Shown here piece by piece: positions 1-6,807 of a stretch of DNA of 14,851 nt (within the stretch, counting starts at the first letter, position 1; each line of letters opens with the position of its first letter). Source of the DNA: an uncultured Actinomycetes bacterium (GTDB lineage: Bacteria > Actinomycetota > Actinomycetes > Nanopelagicales > Nanopelagicaceae). A program made the translations under genes and the position numbers. The stretch covers positions 1 through 14,851 of the forward strand of contig CAIPLJ010000050.1 in NCBI GenBank assembly GCA_903865885.1. The letters are read 5' to 3'. The notes beneath the pieces were generated by a model. The model was not told where the DNA came from. It ran no database searches and saw only the letters and a program-made list of their open reading frames with translations.

Positions 1-437
1 ATCAGTGCCAAACAACATCAGCTGCACGCAAAATTGGTATATCGGTATCCAATGAAGTTTATATAACAGTGCTTGGTGATCGCGATCAACTCTTAATGGC
101 GATCCATAATCTGATTGAAAATGCCATTAACTACTCACCCGAGAATACAAATGTTTCAATCTCCACAACTATCGAAGATGAAATCGTCACCATTTCAGTT
201 GCTGACCAAGGAATCGGAATCCCCGAATCTGACTTAGAGCGAATCTTCGAACGCTTCTACCGCGTCGATCCTGCCCGCTCGCGCGAAACTGGTGGCACGG
301 GACTTGGTCTTTCAATCGTTAAGCACGTTGCCACCAAACACGGTGGAGATATCACCGTCTGGAGTTCACCCAACGTGGGTTCCACATTTGCACTTCGCTT
401 ACCCATCTACCAAACGCCAGGAGAAACTCAGGAATGA
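1..437 (+). CDS. senX3: Sensor histidine kinase, C-terminal ATPase part (5' truncated), SenX3-like
   Basis: The open frame runs in from the window edge (first full codon at base 3), so only the last ~144 residues are visible. They form a HATPase_c domain with an N-box (HNLIENAINYSP), a G1 box (DQGIGIP), an F-box (ERIFERFYR) and a G2 box (GGTGLGLSI). Together these bind ATP for autophosphorylation of a His that lies upstream of the window. The VDPARSRETGG...VKHVA stretch closely resembles mycobacterial SenX3, a membrane kinase of the phosphate response. The gene overlaps the downstream response-regulator gene by 4 bases (ATGA), the usual arrangement of a cognate pair. The GTG at 69 is internal to the domain and not a real start. 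The symbol rests on memory of SenX3 and on the RegX3-like neighbour; sensor and membrane regions cannot be seen. Confidence 0.9.
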   Translation, partial: QCQTTSAARKIGISVSNEVYITVLGDRDQLLMAIHNLIENAINYSPENTNVSISTTIEDEIVTISVADQGIGIPESDLERIFERFYRVDPARSRETGGTGLGLSIVKHVATKHGGDITVWSSPNVGSTFALRLPIYQTPGETQE

Positions 438-1123
438 CCAGAATATTGATTATTGAAGATGAGGTTTCATTTTCAGAAGCGCTTAGCTTTCTTCTGGAAA
501 AAGAGGGATTTGAAACTCGCGTGGCTGAAACTGGTAAGCAGGGCATAGCGGCTTTTAATGAAGGTCAATATGACTTAGTGCTTCTCGATCTTATGATTCC
601 TGAAATATCAGGAATAGATGTCTGCCGCACAATTCGTACCAATTCAACTATTCCTATCATCATGCTTACTGCAAAAGATTCCGAAGTCGATAAGGTCGTT
701 GGTCTCGAGCTCGGTGCAGATGACTATGTAACGAAGCCATATTCTGCACGCGAGCTCGTGGCGAGAATAAAAGCTGTTCTCCGTCGTGGAGTATCAGATG
801 AATCAAGTAGCACTGAAAGTATTGGCATCCATAGCGTTGGCGGAATTCGTATGGATATCGAACGTCACCAAGTAACTGTTAAAGGTGCACTCATCCCGCT
901 CCCACTGAAAGAGTTCGAACTTCTTGAATTTTTAATGCGAAATTCTGGACGTGTTCTCACTCGCGGACAGCTCATTGATCGCGTATGGGGTGGCGATTAC
1001 TACGGAGATACCAAGACTCTTGATGTTCACATCAAACGCTTGCGCTCAAAGATTGAAGAAGATCCTGCTAATCCAGTATTGATTCAAACCATTCGTGGAT
1101 TGGGTTATAAATTCGAGGCGTAG
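434..1123 (+). CDS. regX3: Two-component response regulator, OmpR/PhoB family, RegX3-like
   Basis: This 229-residue protein has an N-terminal receiver domain and a C-terminal winged-helix DNA-binding domain (about residues 131-227). The receiver shows acidic-pocket residues E8-D9, phospho-acceptor D52 (LLDLMIP), T79 (MLTA) and K101 (VTKPYSAREL). The stretch DKVVGLELGADDYVTKPYSA and the C-terminal RVLTRGQLIDRVWG and GDTKTLDVH segments match mycobacterial RegX3 almost word for word as I remember it. RegX3 activates phosphate-starvation and some respiratory genes. The ATG at 434 overlaps the kinase stop and follows an AGGAGA Shine-Dalgarno-like sequence at 419-424. Length is normal for the family. 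The target regulon cannot be told from this window because no pst or phoU gene is present. Confidence 0.95.
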   Translation: MTRILIIEDEVSFSEALSFLLEKEGFETRVAETGKQGIAAFNEGQYDLVLLDLMIPEISGIDVCRTIRTNSTIPIIMLTAKDSEVDKVVGLELGADDYVTKPYSARELVARIKAVLRRGVSDESSSTESIGIHSVGGIRMDIERHQVTVKGALIPLPLKEFELLEFLMRNSGRVLTRGQLIDRVWGGDYYGDTKTLDVHIKRLRSKIEEDPANPVLIQTIRGLGYKFEA

Positions 1124-1132
1124 ACTCGTTCT
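1121..1132 (+). promoter_or_regulatory. Possible -10 element for a leaderless small ORF
   Basis: TAGACT (1121-1126) fits TANNNT and is followed by exactly 6 bases and then the ATG at 1133, so transcription would begin at the start codon. It overlaps the regX3 stop codon. No good -35 is visible; the nearest is TTGGGT at 1100-1105, with a short spacer. Confidence 0.3.
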
Positions 1133-1261
1133 ATGGCCGCTAAAACTTCCCGCGTTTTTTCATCGCGTGATGCCGCACGTTGCATCATTGTGCCGAGCGA
1201 TATCGATGATTACCGCGCAGATTCCACTCACTATTCGCAAAATTATTTCTTAGCACGCTAG
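1133..1261 (+). CDS. Possible small protein of 42 residues, function unknown
   Basis: An ATG-to-TAG frame of 42 codons begins 9 bases after the regX3 stop and fills most of the gap before the next gene. It starts MAAKTSRVFSSRDAARC and ends NYFLAR. It is mildly basic at the N-terminus, with one Cys and several Tyr and Asp residues, and no obvious membrane segment or signal peptide. I do not recognise it. The best support is positional: a TAGACT hexamer at 1121-1126 ends exactly 6 bases before the ATG, the same geometry as several other unit-leading genes in this window. There is no Shine-Dalgarno sequence. It could also be a chance frame inside a regulatory spacer. Confidence 0.35.
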   Translation: MAAKTSRVFSSRDAARCIIVPSDIDDYRADSTHYSQNYFLAR

Positions 1262-1274
1262 GGATATCCCCTCT

Positions 1275-1308
1275 CTTACATTTCCGAGAAAGGGAACTAC
1301 CCTTATCT
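1275..1308 (+). promoter_or_regulatory. Promoter of the REC-LuxR gene with overlapping inverted repeat
   Basis: CTTACA (1275-1280) lies 17 bases before TACCCT (1298-1303), which ends 5 bases before the ATG at 1309. This suggests a leaderless or nearly leaderless transcript. An inverted repeat, AAGGG-AACTA-CCCTT (1290-1304), covers the -10 element and could be an operator or chance. Confidence 0.45.
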
Positions 1309-1995
1309 ATGGTTAAAACTCTGGCGAATCCCGCGCGAGTATTGCTCATTAATGATGATGCATTTGAACTCGCGACAATGTCTGCATCTTTGCGATTGCA
1401 CAGCACCAACGTAGTCGGAGAAGCATCGAATATCTTTCTTGCAGAAAATCTCTTCCGTTCGCTTCAACCTGAGATAGTACTTATAGACCTCCAATTCTCT
1501 GGAGAAGAAGCGATAGGGCTCTTGCAAAGATTTAGGAAGATTGACCCAGAACTTGGAATCGTAATCATTACATCGTGCCCAGATTTGAGGCTCTTCGGAT
1601 TATTGGAGAGGAATATCCCCCGCGGAAGCAAAATTATTCTGAAGAGGTCTGTCTCAGATCTGTCGATCATCACCTTCGCACTCGCAGAGAGCGTTGATGC
1701 TGCCAATGATGGATCAGATATGAAATGGATCAGTATTCACGCCGCAATACATGAGAACTCCTTCATCAGCATCTTAAACGAGCTCACTGATATTCAAATT
1801 GAAACTCTGCGACTTGTTTCGCAAGGATTGAGCAACTCTGAAATCGCACGAGTACGTTTCGTCTCTGAAAAATCAGTCGAACAGATTGTGGCGCGCATCG
1901 CACAACACCTTTCAATCTCACCAGATAGAAGTAGAAATTTACGAGTTATCTTGGCCGGCGAGTATTTCAAGTGGCTAGGAGCGCCTCGGCATTAA
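1309..1995 (+). CDS. Orphan response regulator, receiver plus LuxR-type HTH
   Basis: This 228-residue protein has a receiver-like N-terminal domain (about 10-125) and a LuxR/NarL-type helix-turn-helix C-terminal domain (about 160-220). The receiver keeps an acidic pair D16-D17 (LLINDDAF), a candidate phospho-acceptor D60 (VLIDLQF) and K112 (IILKRS), so it may still be phosphorylated. The HTH signature is LTDIQIETLRLVSQGLSNSE followed by IA and a recognition helix near SEKSVEQIVARI. No kinase gene is adjacent, so it is an orphan regulator. Its partner and targets are unknown. The ATG at 1309 is favoured because a promoter-like element ends 5 bases upstream. A purine-rich AAGGGA at 1290-1295 is too distant (13 bases) for a good ribosome site. 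The HTH assignment is firm; the signalling role is inferred. Confidence 0.8.
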   Translation: MVKTLANPARVLLINDDAFELATMSASLRLHSTNVVGEASNIFLAENLFRSLQPEIVLIDLQFSGEEAIGLLQRFRKIDPELGIVIITSCPDLRLFGLLERNIPRGSKIILKRSVSDLSIITFALAESVDAANDGSDMKWISIHAAIHENSFISILNELTDIQIETLRLVSQGLSNSEIARVRFVSEKSVEQIVARIAQHLSISPDRSRNLRVILAGEYFKWLGAPRH

Positions 1996-2000
1996 CCTCG

Positions 2001-2018
2001 TGCGGTAAAGTCACCGCA
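2001..2018 (+). promoter_or_regulatory. Inverted repeat over a -10 element, before the DnaX-tail-like gene
   Basis: TGCGGT-AAAGTC-ACCGCA is a perfect 6-base inverted repeat with a 6-base centre, abutting the ATG at 2018. Inside it, TAAAGT (2006-2011) fits TANNNT and ends exactly 6 bases before the ATG, so transcription would start at the start codon. A symmetrical site over the -10 and start is a plausible repressor operator. No convincing -35 is visible. Confidence 0.4.
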
Positions 2019-2287
2019 TGAATACAGAACTCACACTCTCTGATCTTCGAAAGAGATGGAATGAAGTTCTGGACCTCGTTGAAAGCCGTGACCGTATTAT
2101 TTGGATTGCCTACTTTGATGCCCGCTTAGAATCTTTTGAAAATGGCCGCTTGACCTTAGATTTCGCCGATAGTAATAAGTTGGCGACAGGTCATAATTAC
2201 CAAGAAGCGCGCATTCGCCATCGCGCAGTGTTGCAAGGTGCTATTTACGACATCTTCGCAGTAAATGTCGTGGTGGTCGAAAAGTGA
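2018..2287 (+). CDS. Small protein resembling the C-terminal domain of DnaX (DNA polymerase III gamma/tau)
   Basis: This 89-residue soluble protein has no signal peptide. The pattern LSDLRKRWNEVLDLVESRDR, then an aliphatic-aromatic helix, then a strand pair (FENGRLTLDFAD) and a terminal IYDIFAVNVVVVE resembles the domain that follows the clamp-loader core in actinobacterial DnaX. There the same W-x-x-V...R-S-R...G-x-L-x-L-x-F layout occurs, ending in an ALGVxxRV-like strand. In DnaX it is part of a much longer protein; here it stands alone with no AAA+ ATPase part. Its function is unknown: it could bind a replication partner or have been recruited elsewhere. Its stop overlaps the GTG of the lysozyme gene by 4 bases, so the two are probably translated in concert. 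The resemblance is from remembered family pattern, not a search. Confidence 0.6.
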   Translation: MNTELTLSDLRKRWNEVLDLVESRDRIIWIAYFDARLESFENGRLTLDFADSNKLATGHNYQEARIRHRAVLQGAIYDIFAVNVVVVEK

Positions 2288-3576
2288 AGAAAATCCTTGT
2301 CGCAGTTGCAGCAACTATTTTTCTCTCACTTTCTTTCCAATCCATCGCATCCGCCACAGATATGCCAACTCTGGGACCTGGCGGAAAGATTGCTGGTATC
2401 GATATCAGCCGTTGGCAGCATCCAAATGGCAAATCGATTGATTTTGTAAAGATGCATGCAGCTGGAATCACATTTGTGATGATTAAGGGATCAGATACTC
2501 GCGATGATGCCGATCAACAAGCGGTTAAATATTTAAAGATTGACCGCGAGGCGGCACAAGCAGCGGGAATCTTCACGGGTTTTTATCACTATGTCACCTT
2601 GCCCAATGTGACAACACCTTCAGCAATTGCGCGCGATGCGCGCGTGCAGGCGCTTAAGGTCACCTGGAGAATTGCATCTCTCGGTGGTTTTAACGCAATG
2701 GACCTACCCGTAGCACTCGATATCGAAAATAGTTGTGTTCAGCTCAGCAGCACAAAGGTATGTAAGAAATATGCCACTCGTAGCGCTGCAACGCTTTGGG
2801 CCAAGACTTTTCTGCAGGCGCTCAAAGCTAAGACTGCACGCACCCCATTTATTTACTCATCGCCGCACTTCCTTGAAGCATCACTGGTTCGCGATAAAGA
2901 GCTTGCAACCTATCCACTCTGGATCGCTCAGTACGCAATTGACCCCGCACAAGAAGGGGCAAAACCAAATGTGAAAGCAGGTGGATGTTTCGTCCACTCG
3001 TGGACTACATCGCAATGTTCAGCCAATTGGACCGTGTGGCAATACACCTCATGTGGAATTGCAGCTAAGTACGGAGTTCCCGGTACTCGCGTAGACCTCA
3101 ATGTATTTGCTGGCGGTGCTGAAAAATTCCAAAGCATGCTCACAGGCACTTGGATTCCAGATTCAGCAGACCAAATGCCGCAAGGAGAAACAACAACAAT
3201 TGTGCTCACTTCAGTGCTGGCTACGACAACCAATAAGAATGTGACGATTAACGTCGATGTTAAACGCCCGGATAGCTCGCCTGTCGTGACTGGCAGCGTC
3301 AGGTATTACTTTGATGCAACTAATCCAACGGTTCCAAAAGTTACACAAACAGTTGCCCGTCAGACAAGTGGAACATGGCAATTAACAATTTCTGGCATTC
3401 CAGCTGGTACTTGGGTTGGAAAAGTCGGATATAAAGATCCATCAGGTACACATGCCGATGTAAAGACACCGCTTGTTCTCATTGTCGAACAAGGTCCGAC
3501 TCCCCCACCAACGAAAGTTAAAAAACCTGTGGTAAAGCCTGCAGTTGATAGTTGCAAAAATCAGATTAAGAATTAA
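2284..3576 (+). CDS. Secreted glycoside hydrolase family 25 lysozyme with C-terminal Ig-like region
   Basis: This 430-residue exported protein would hydrolyse the beta-1,4 bond between N-acetylmuramic acid and N-acetylglucosamine in peptidoglycan. Residues 1-24 are a signal peptide (MKKI, hydrophobic core, ASA cleavage). The GH25 domain (about 36-285) shows D40 (GIDISRWQ), the ITFVMIKGSD strand, GFYHYV (99-104), the acidic pair D146/E148 (VALDIEN) and VDLNVF (270-275). Five Cys (151, 160, 235, 245, 257) could form disulfides outside the cell. Residues ~302-400 look like a beta-sandwich Ig-like domain, followed by a Pro/Lys-rich tail that may contact the wall. The GTG at 2284 is chosen because it gives a complete signal peptide and overlaps the preceding stop (GTGA). 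Its 3' end overlaps the convergent glpD by 11 bases. It may serve wall remodelling or attack on other cells. Confidence 0.88.
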   Translation: MKKILVAVAATIFLSLSFQSIASATDMPTLGPGGKIAGIDISRWQHPNGKSIDFVKMHAAGITFVMIKGSDTRDDADQQAVKYLKIDREAAQAAGIFTGFYHYVTLPNVTTPSAIARDARVQALKVTWRIASLGGFNAMDLPVALDIENSCVQLSSTKVCKKYATRSAATLWAKTFLQALKAKTARTPFIYSSPHFLEASLVRDKELATYPLWIAQYAIDPAQEGAKPNVKAGGCFVHSWTTSQCSANWTVWQYTSCGIAAKYGVPGTRVDLNVFAGGAEKFQSMLTGTWIPDSADQMPQGETTTIVLTSVLATTTNKNVTINVDVKRPDSSPVVTGSVRYYFDATNPTVPKVTQTVARQTSGTWQLTISGIPAGTWVGKVGYKDPSGTHADVKTPLVLIVEQGPTPPPTKVKKPVVKPAVDSCKNQIKN

Positions 3577-5221
3577 CGAGCTCGAGTAACGCTTCTTCCT
3601 CTTTATCAATCACCGCTAAGAATGATTTCACTGAAGCGCTTCGCTCTTTTGTTCCCCATCCGAGTTCGGCTCCAATGATGTCGGCAACTTCGGCAGCTAC
3701 TTCAGATCCACTATAGAAATCTTCAAATGAAATGCGTGTGCGTCGAAGTAATACATCTTCAACTGAAAGTGCGCCTTCGTGGGTTACTGCATGGAGAATT
3801 TCAGCTTTGATATAAGGCAAATCTGGGATGAGGCGTTCAGACATTGAACCATCTGCATCAATGATTCCTAGAATTTCTTCAATCAGTGATCCATATCGAT
3901 TGAGAAGATGTGTAATTGTTGCCTCAGGAACCGAGTATTTCTCAGCAATTTTTTCGCTCTGTTGTACAAGTGCAAAATATCCATCGGCACCAATGAGTGG
4001 CAACTTATCCGTCACTGAATCGCTAACAAGTCTGCGCAAATCTAGAACCGCTAGATCGACAGCATCTTTAGCCATAACGCGGTAGGTGGTGTATTTACCT
4101 CCTGCCAAACTGACAAAACCTGGAGCTGGACGGTCGACAGTATGTTCGCGTGAGAGTTTTGTCGTTGCAGAACCAGTCTTATTTGCGACAAGTGGGCGAA
4201 GTCCTGCAAATACTCCAACGATATCTTCAGCTTTAATCTGTGGATCAAGTACTCGATTGGCTTGATCCAAGATGTATTGGACATCTTCTTGAGTTGCAAG
4301 TGGTTTAGTTCGATCTCCATCGTAAGGAGTATCTGTAGTACCAACAATCCATTGATCTGCCCAAGGAATTAGGAAGAGAACTGACACTGGAGTCTTGAGA
4401 ATAATTCCATCTTTTGACTTAATGGCATCGCCAGGAAGCACAATATGGACACCTTTAGACATTGCGACTGTGTAACCCGGTGTGAGACCAAATTGAGCAT
4501 GGAGTTCATCGCTCCAGACACCAGCACACATGATGGTGGACTTGGCTGAAATCTTGATCTTTTTGTTTGTGGTGGTATCGGTTGCAACTACACCGATGAC
4601 TTTCTTTCCATTGCGAATCAGATCATCGACACGGACTCCAGTAGCCATTACTGCTCCGTGTCTTGCGGCTGTACGAGCAATCATCATGGTGTGGCGCGCA
4701 TCATCAACCTGAGCATCAAAGTAACGAATCGCCCCGGTAATAATGTCTTGTCGAAGTGATGGCGAAATTGCAGCGATTGTCTTTCCCGTTAAGTGCTTAT
4801 GAGATGGAAGTGCACGTTTCATTCCGCGAAGTGCGTCATAGAGTGCAAGACCTGCACCTACATAGGTGCGCTCTTTTACCTTTTCAGTCAGTGGATAGAG
4901 AAAACTAACTGGTTTTACCAAATGTGGGCATTGCGTAGAGACCATAAGTTCGCGTTCGCGAAGCGCCTCACGGACCAACTTGAAATCATATTGCTCGAGA
5001 TAGCGAAGCCCGCCGTGAATCAATTTGCTGGAACGACTTGATGTTCCAGCTGCAAAATCTTGTGATTCGACAAGTGCGACTTTGAGACCACGAGTTACTG
5101 CATCGAGAGCCGCTCCAACTCCATTTACTCCGCCGCCAATAATGAGAATATCGAATTCTTCTGTAGCAAGGGATGACAATGCATCAGCACGTTGTTGCGG
5201 ATTCAGCTGTGAAGTAAACAT
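3566..5221 (-). CDS. glpD: Aerobic glycerol-3-phosphate dehydrogenase (FAD)
   Basis: This 551-residue flavoprotein oxidises sn-glycerol 3-phosphate to dihydroxyacetone phosphate and passes electrons to the respiratory quinone pool from the inner face of the membrane. The Rossmann FAD motif DILIIGGGVNGVG lies at residues 24-36. The family signature SSRSSKLIHGGLRYL follows at 61-75. WIVGTTDTPYDGD and FAGLRPLV mark the substrate domain, and LAGGKYTTYRVMA begins the C-terminal part. Length is typical. The ATG start gives the FAD motif at the normal distance from the N-terminus. No Shine-Dalgarno sequence or clear -10 is visible upstream. It diverges from glpK, its pathway partner, across 67 bases. 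Its 3' end overlaps the lysozyme gene by 11 bases with no terminator between them. Confidence 0.95.
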   Translation of the reverse strand: MFTSQLNPQQRADALSSLATEEFDILIIGGGVNGVGAALDAVTRGLKVALVESQDFAAGTSSRSSKLIHGGLRYLEQYDFKLVREALRERELMVSTQCPHLVKPVSFLYPLTEKVKERTYVGAGLALYDALRGMKRALPSHKHLTGKTIAAISPSLRQDIITGAIRYFDAQVDDARHTMMIARTAARHGAVMATGVRVDDLIRNGKKVIGVVATDTTTNKKIKISAKSTIMCAGVWSDELHAQFGLTPGYTVAMSKGVHIVLPGDAIKSKDGIILKTPVSVLFLIPWADQWIVGTTDTPYDGDRTKPLATQEDVQYILDQANRVLDPQIKAEDIVGVFAGLRPLVANKTGSATTKLSREHTVDRPAPGFVSLAGGKYTTYRVMAKDAVDLAVLDLRRLVSDSVTDKLPLIGADGYFALVQQSEKIAEKYSVPEATITHLLNRYGSLIEEILGIIDADGSMSERLIPDLPYIKAEILHAVTHEGALSVEDVLLRRTRISFEDFYSGSEVAAEVADIIGAELGWGTKERSASVKSFLAVIDKEEEALLELVNS

Positions 5222-5251
5222 TGTTGTAGGGGTACCAATTCCTGAATGCTC

Positions 5252-5288
5252 TTGAGTTGTATCGTGACTTTTGAGTAGGCTTAATCAT
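5252..5288 (+). promoter_or_regulatory. glpK promoter in the glpD-glpK divergent region
   Basis: TTGAGT (5252-5257) and TAGGCT (5276-5281) have an 18-base spacer and sit 7 bases before the preferred glpK ATG, suggesting a leaderless or nearly leaderless transcript. TTGAGT is repeated directly at 5271-5276, 19 bases (about two helix turns) from the first copy, and could be a regulator site. GGTACC at 5231-5236 is a palindrome closer to glpD. Confidence 0.42.
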
Positions 5289-6785
5289 ATGGCATACATC
5301 GGAAGTCTGGACCAAGGAACAAGTAGCACACGTTTCATGATCTTTGACGGCGAAGGTAAAGTCGTCGGACAGCATCAACTTGAACATCGACAGATACTTC
5401 CACAAGCCGGATGGGTCGAACATGATGCGGCGGAAATTTGGGATCGCACCAAAGAGGTTATTGCAGGTGCGCTCAAGCAAGCCGATATCTTGGGCTCAGA
5501 TTTGGCAGCAATCGGAATCACCAACCAACGCGAAACAACGGTCGCATGGGATGTCACAACTGGCCATCCCCTTCACAATGCAATTGTCTGGCAAGACACC
5601 CGCACTGCAGAATATTTATCAACTTTTGAAGCTGTAACTGCTTCCACAATTACATATAAATCAGGACTTCCTGTTGCTCCATATTTCTCGGGAAGCAAGA
5701 TGCGATGGCTCATTGAAAATTCAAAGCCAGTTTCAGATGCAATTGCAAAGGGTAACGCGCGCTTTGGAACTGTTGATTCGTGGCTACTTTGGAATCTTTC
5801 GGGCGGAACACAAGGTGGCGTTCACTTCACCGATGTCACTAATGCAAGTCGCACACTCTTGATGAACCTTGAAACTCTGCAGTGGGATGAGGAGCTTCTT
5901 GGGTTCTTCGGCATCCCTCGCTCAGTGCTACCCGAAATTAAATCTTCATCAGAAATATATGGCTCAACAGATCCGCACGGCCCATTTGGCTCTTCAGTAC
6001 CAATCGCGGGGATTCTCGGCGATCAACATGCAGCGATGGTAGGTCAAGTCTGTTTCGAACGTGGCGAATCGAAGACAACATATGGCACAGGCAACTTTGC
6101 TCTTCTCAATACTGGAACCGAGATTGTACGATCAAAGAATGGCTTACTTTCAACTCTCTGTTACAAATTCGGTGATCAACCTGCAATGTATGCACTCGAA
6201 GGCTCGGTTGCAGTTACAGGTTCTGCAATTCAATGGTTGCGTGACCAATTAGGAATTATCTCAAGCGCTGCAGAGACAGAGGTTCTTGCATCATCTGTAA
6301 CCGATACAGCTGGCGTCTACTTTGTTCCTGCATTCTCCGGCCTCTTTGCTCCCTATTGGCGAAGTGATGCTCGCGGTGTCATCGTTGGATTAACTCGCGC
6401 TGCAACGAAGGCTCATCTTGCACGTGCAGCTCTTGAAGCGATCTGTTATCAAACTCGCGATGTCATGGATGCGATGGTTGCCGATAGCGGAGTACCAATG
6501 ACCGAGATGCGCGTTGATGGTGGAATCACTGCTAATTCACTCTGCATGCAGATGCAGGCAGACATTATGGGAATCGATATCACTCGGCCATTGATTACCG
6601 AAACAACTGCGCTGGGTGCTGCATATGCCGCAGGTCTCGCGGTTGGATTCTGGAAGAACACTGATGAGTTGAAGAAACAATGGAAGCAATCTCGTCGCTG
6701 GAACCCAACAACAACTGCAGAAAATCGCAATAAAGGTTATGCGGAATGGAAGAAAGCGATAGAACGCACCCTTAACTGGGCGTAG
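5289..6785 (+). CDS. glpK: Glycerol kinase
   Basis: This 498-residue cytoplasmic FGGY-family kinase converts glycerol and ATP to glycerol 3-phosphate, the substrate of the divergent glpD product. Visible motifs are SLDQGTSSTR (6-15, phosphate binding), GITNQRETT (76-84, glycerol contacts), VWQDTRT (100-106), GDQHAAM with catalytic D245, YGTGNF (265-270), SGLFAPYW, and MRVDGGITAN in the second FGGY domain. The length matches the family (about 500). A TTG 18 bases upstream would also keep the frame. I prefer the ATG at 5289 because family members begin a few residues before the DQGT motif and a -10-like element ends 7 bases before it. A weak GAGTAGG (5273-5279) could serve ribosome binding if the transcript starts further upstream. 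No glycerol facilitator gene is adjacent. galT follows after 22 bases and may be co-transcribed. Confidence 0.96.
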   Translation: MAYIGSLDQGTSSTRFMIFDGEGKVVGQHQLEHRQILPQAGWVEHDAAEIWDRTKEVIAGALKQADILGSDLAAIGITNQRETTVAWDVTTGHPLHNAIVWQDTRTAEYLSTFEAVTASTITYKSGLPVAPYFSGSKMRWLIENSKPVSDAIAKGNARFGTVDSWLLWNLSGGTQGGVHFTDVTNASRTLLMNLETLQWDEELLGFFGIPRSVLPEIKSSSEIYGSTDPHGPFGSSVPIAGILGDQHAAMVGQVCFERGESKTTYGTGNFALLNTGTEIVRSKNGLLSTLCYKFGDQPAMYALEGSVAVTGSAIQWLRDQLGIISSAAETEVLASSVTDTAGVYFVPAFSGLFAPYWRSDARGVIVGLTRAATKAHLARAALEAICYQTRDVMDAMVADSGVPMTEMRVDGGITANSLCMQMQADIMGIDITRPLITETTALGAAYAAGLAVGFWKNTDELKKQWKQSRRWNPTTTAENRNKGYAEWKKAIERTLNWA

Positions 6786-6792
6786 TGCACGA

Positions 6793-6807
6793 TAGAGTAA
6801 GCGCACT
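6793..6807 (+). promoter_or_regulatory. Possible -10 element before galT
   Basis: TAGAGT (6793-6798) fits TANNNT and ends 9 bases before the galT ATG. The -35 region is poor (CTTAAC at 6771-6776). It could give galT-galK transcription independent of glpK, but read-through from glpK is equally possible. Confidence 0.25.

Noticed and set aside
69..71. GTG as the start of the histidine kinase fragment
   Set aside because: The frame is open to the window edge and the GTG lies inside the ATPase domain, so the gene begins upstream.
1261..1270. Perfect palindrome GGGATATCCC
   Set aside because: It is only 10 bases, has no loop or T-run, and does not coincide with a promoter element, so a terminator or operator call is not supported.
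1185..1527. Two overlapping minus-strand open frames of 74 codons
   Set aside because: They overlap the small ORF and the start of the REC-LuxR gene, show no recognisable domain, and have Cys/Arg/Ser-rich shadow-like composition.
5271..5288. TTG start for glpK adding six residues
   Set aside because: The ATG at 5289 matches the family N-terminus and the promoter spacing; the extra residues overlap the likely -10 element.
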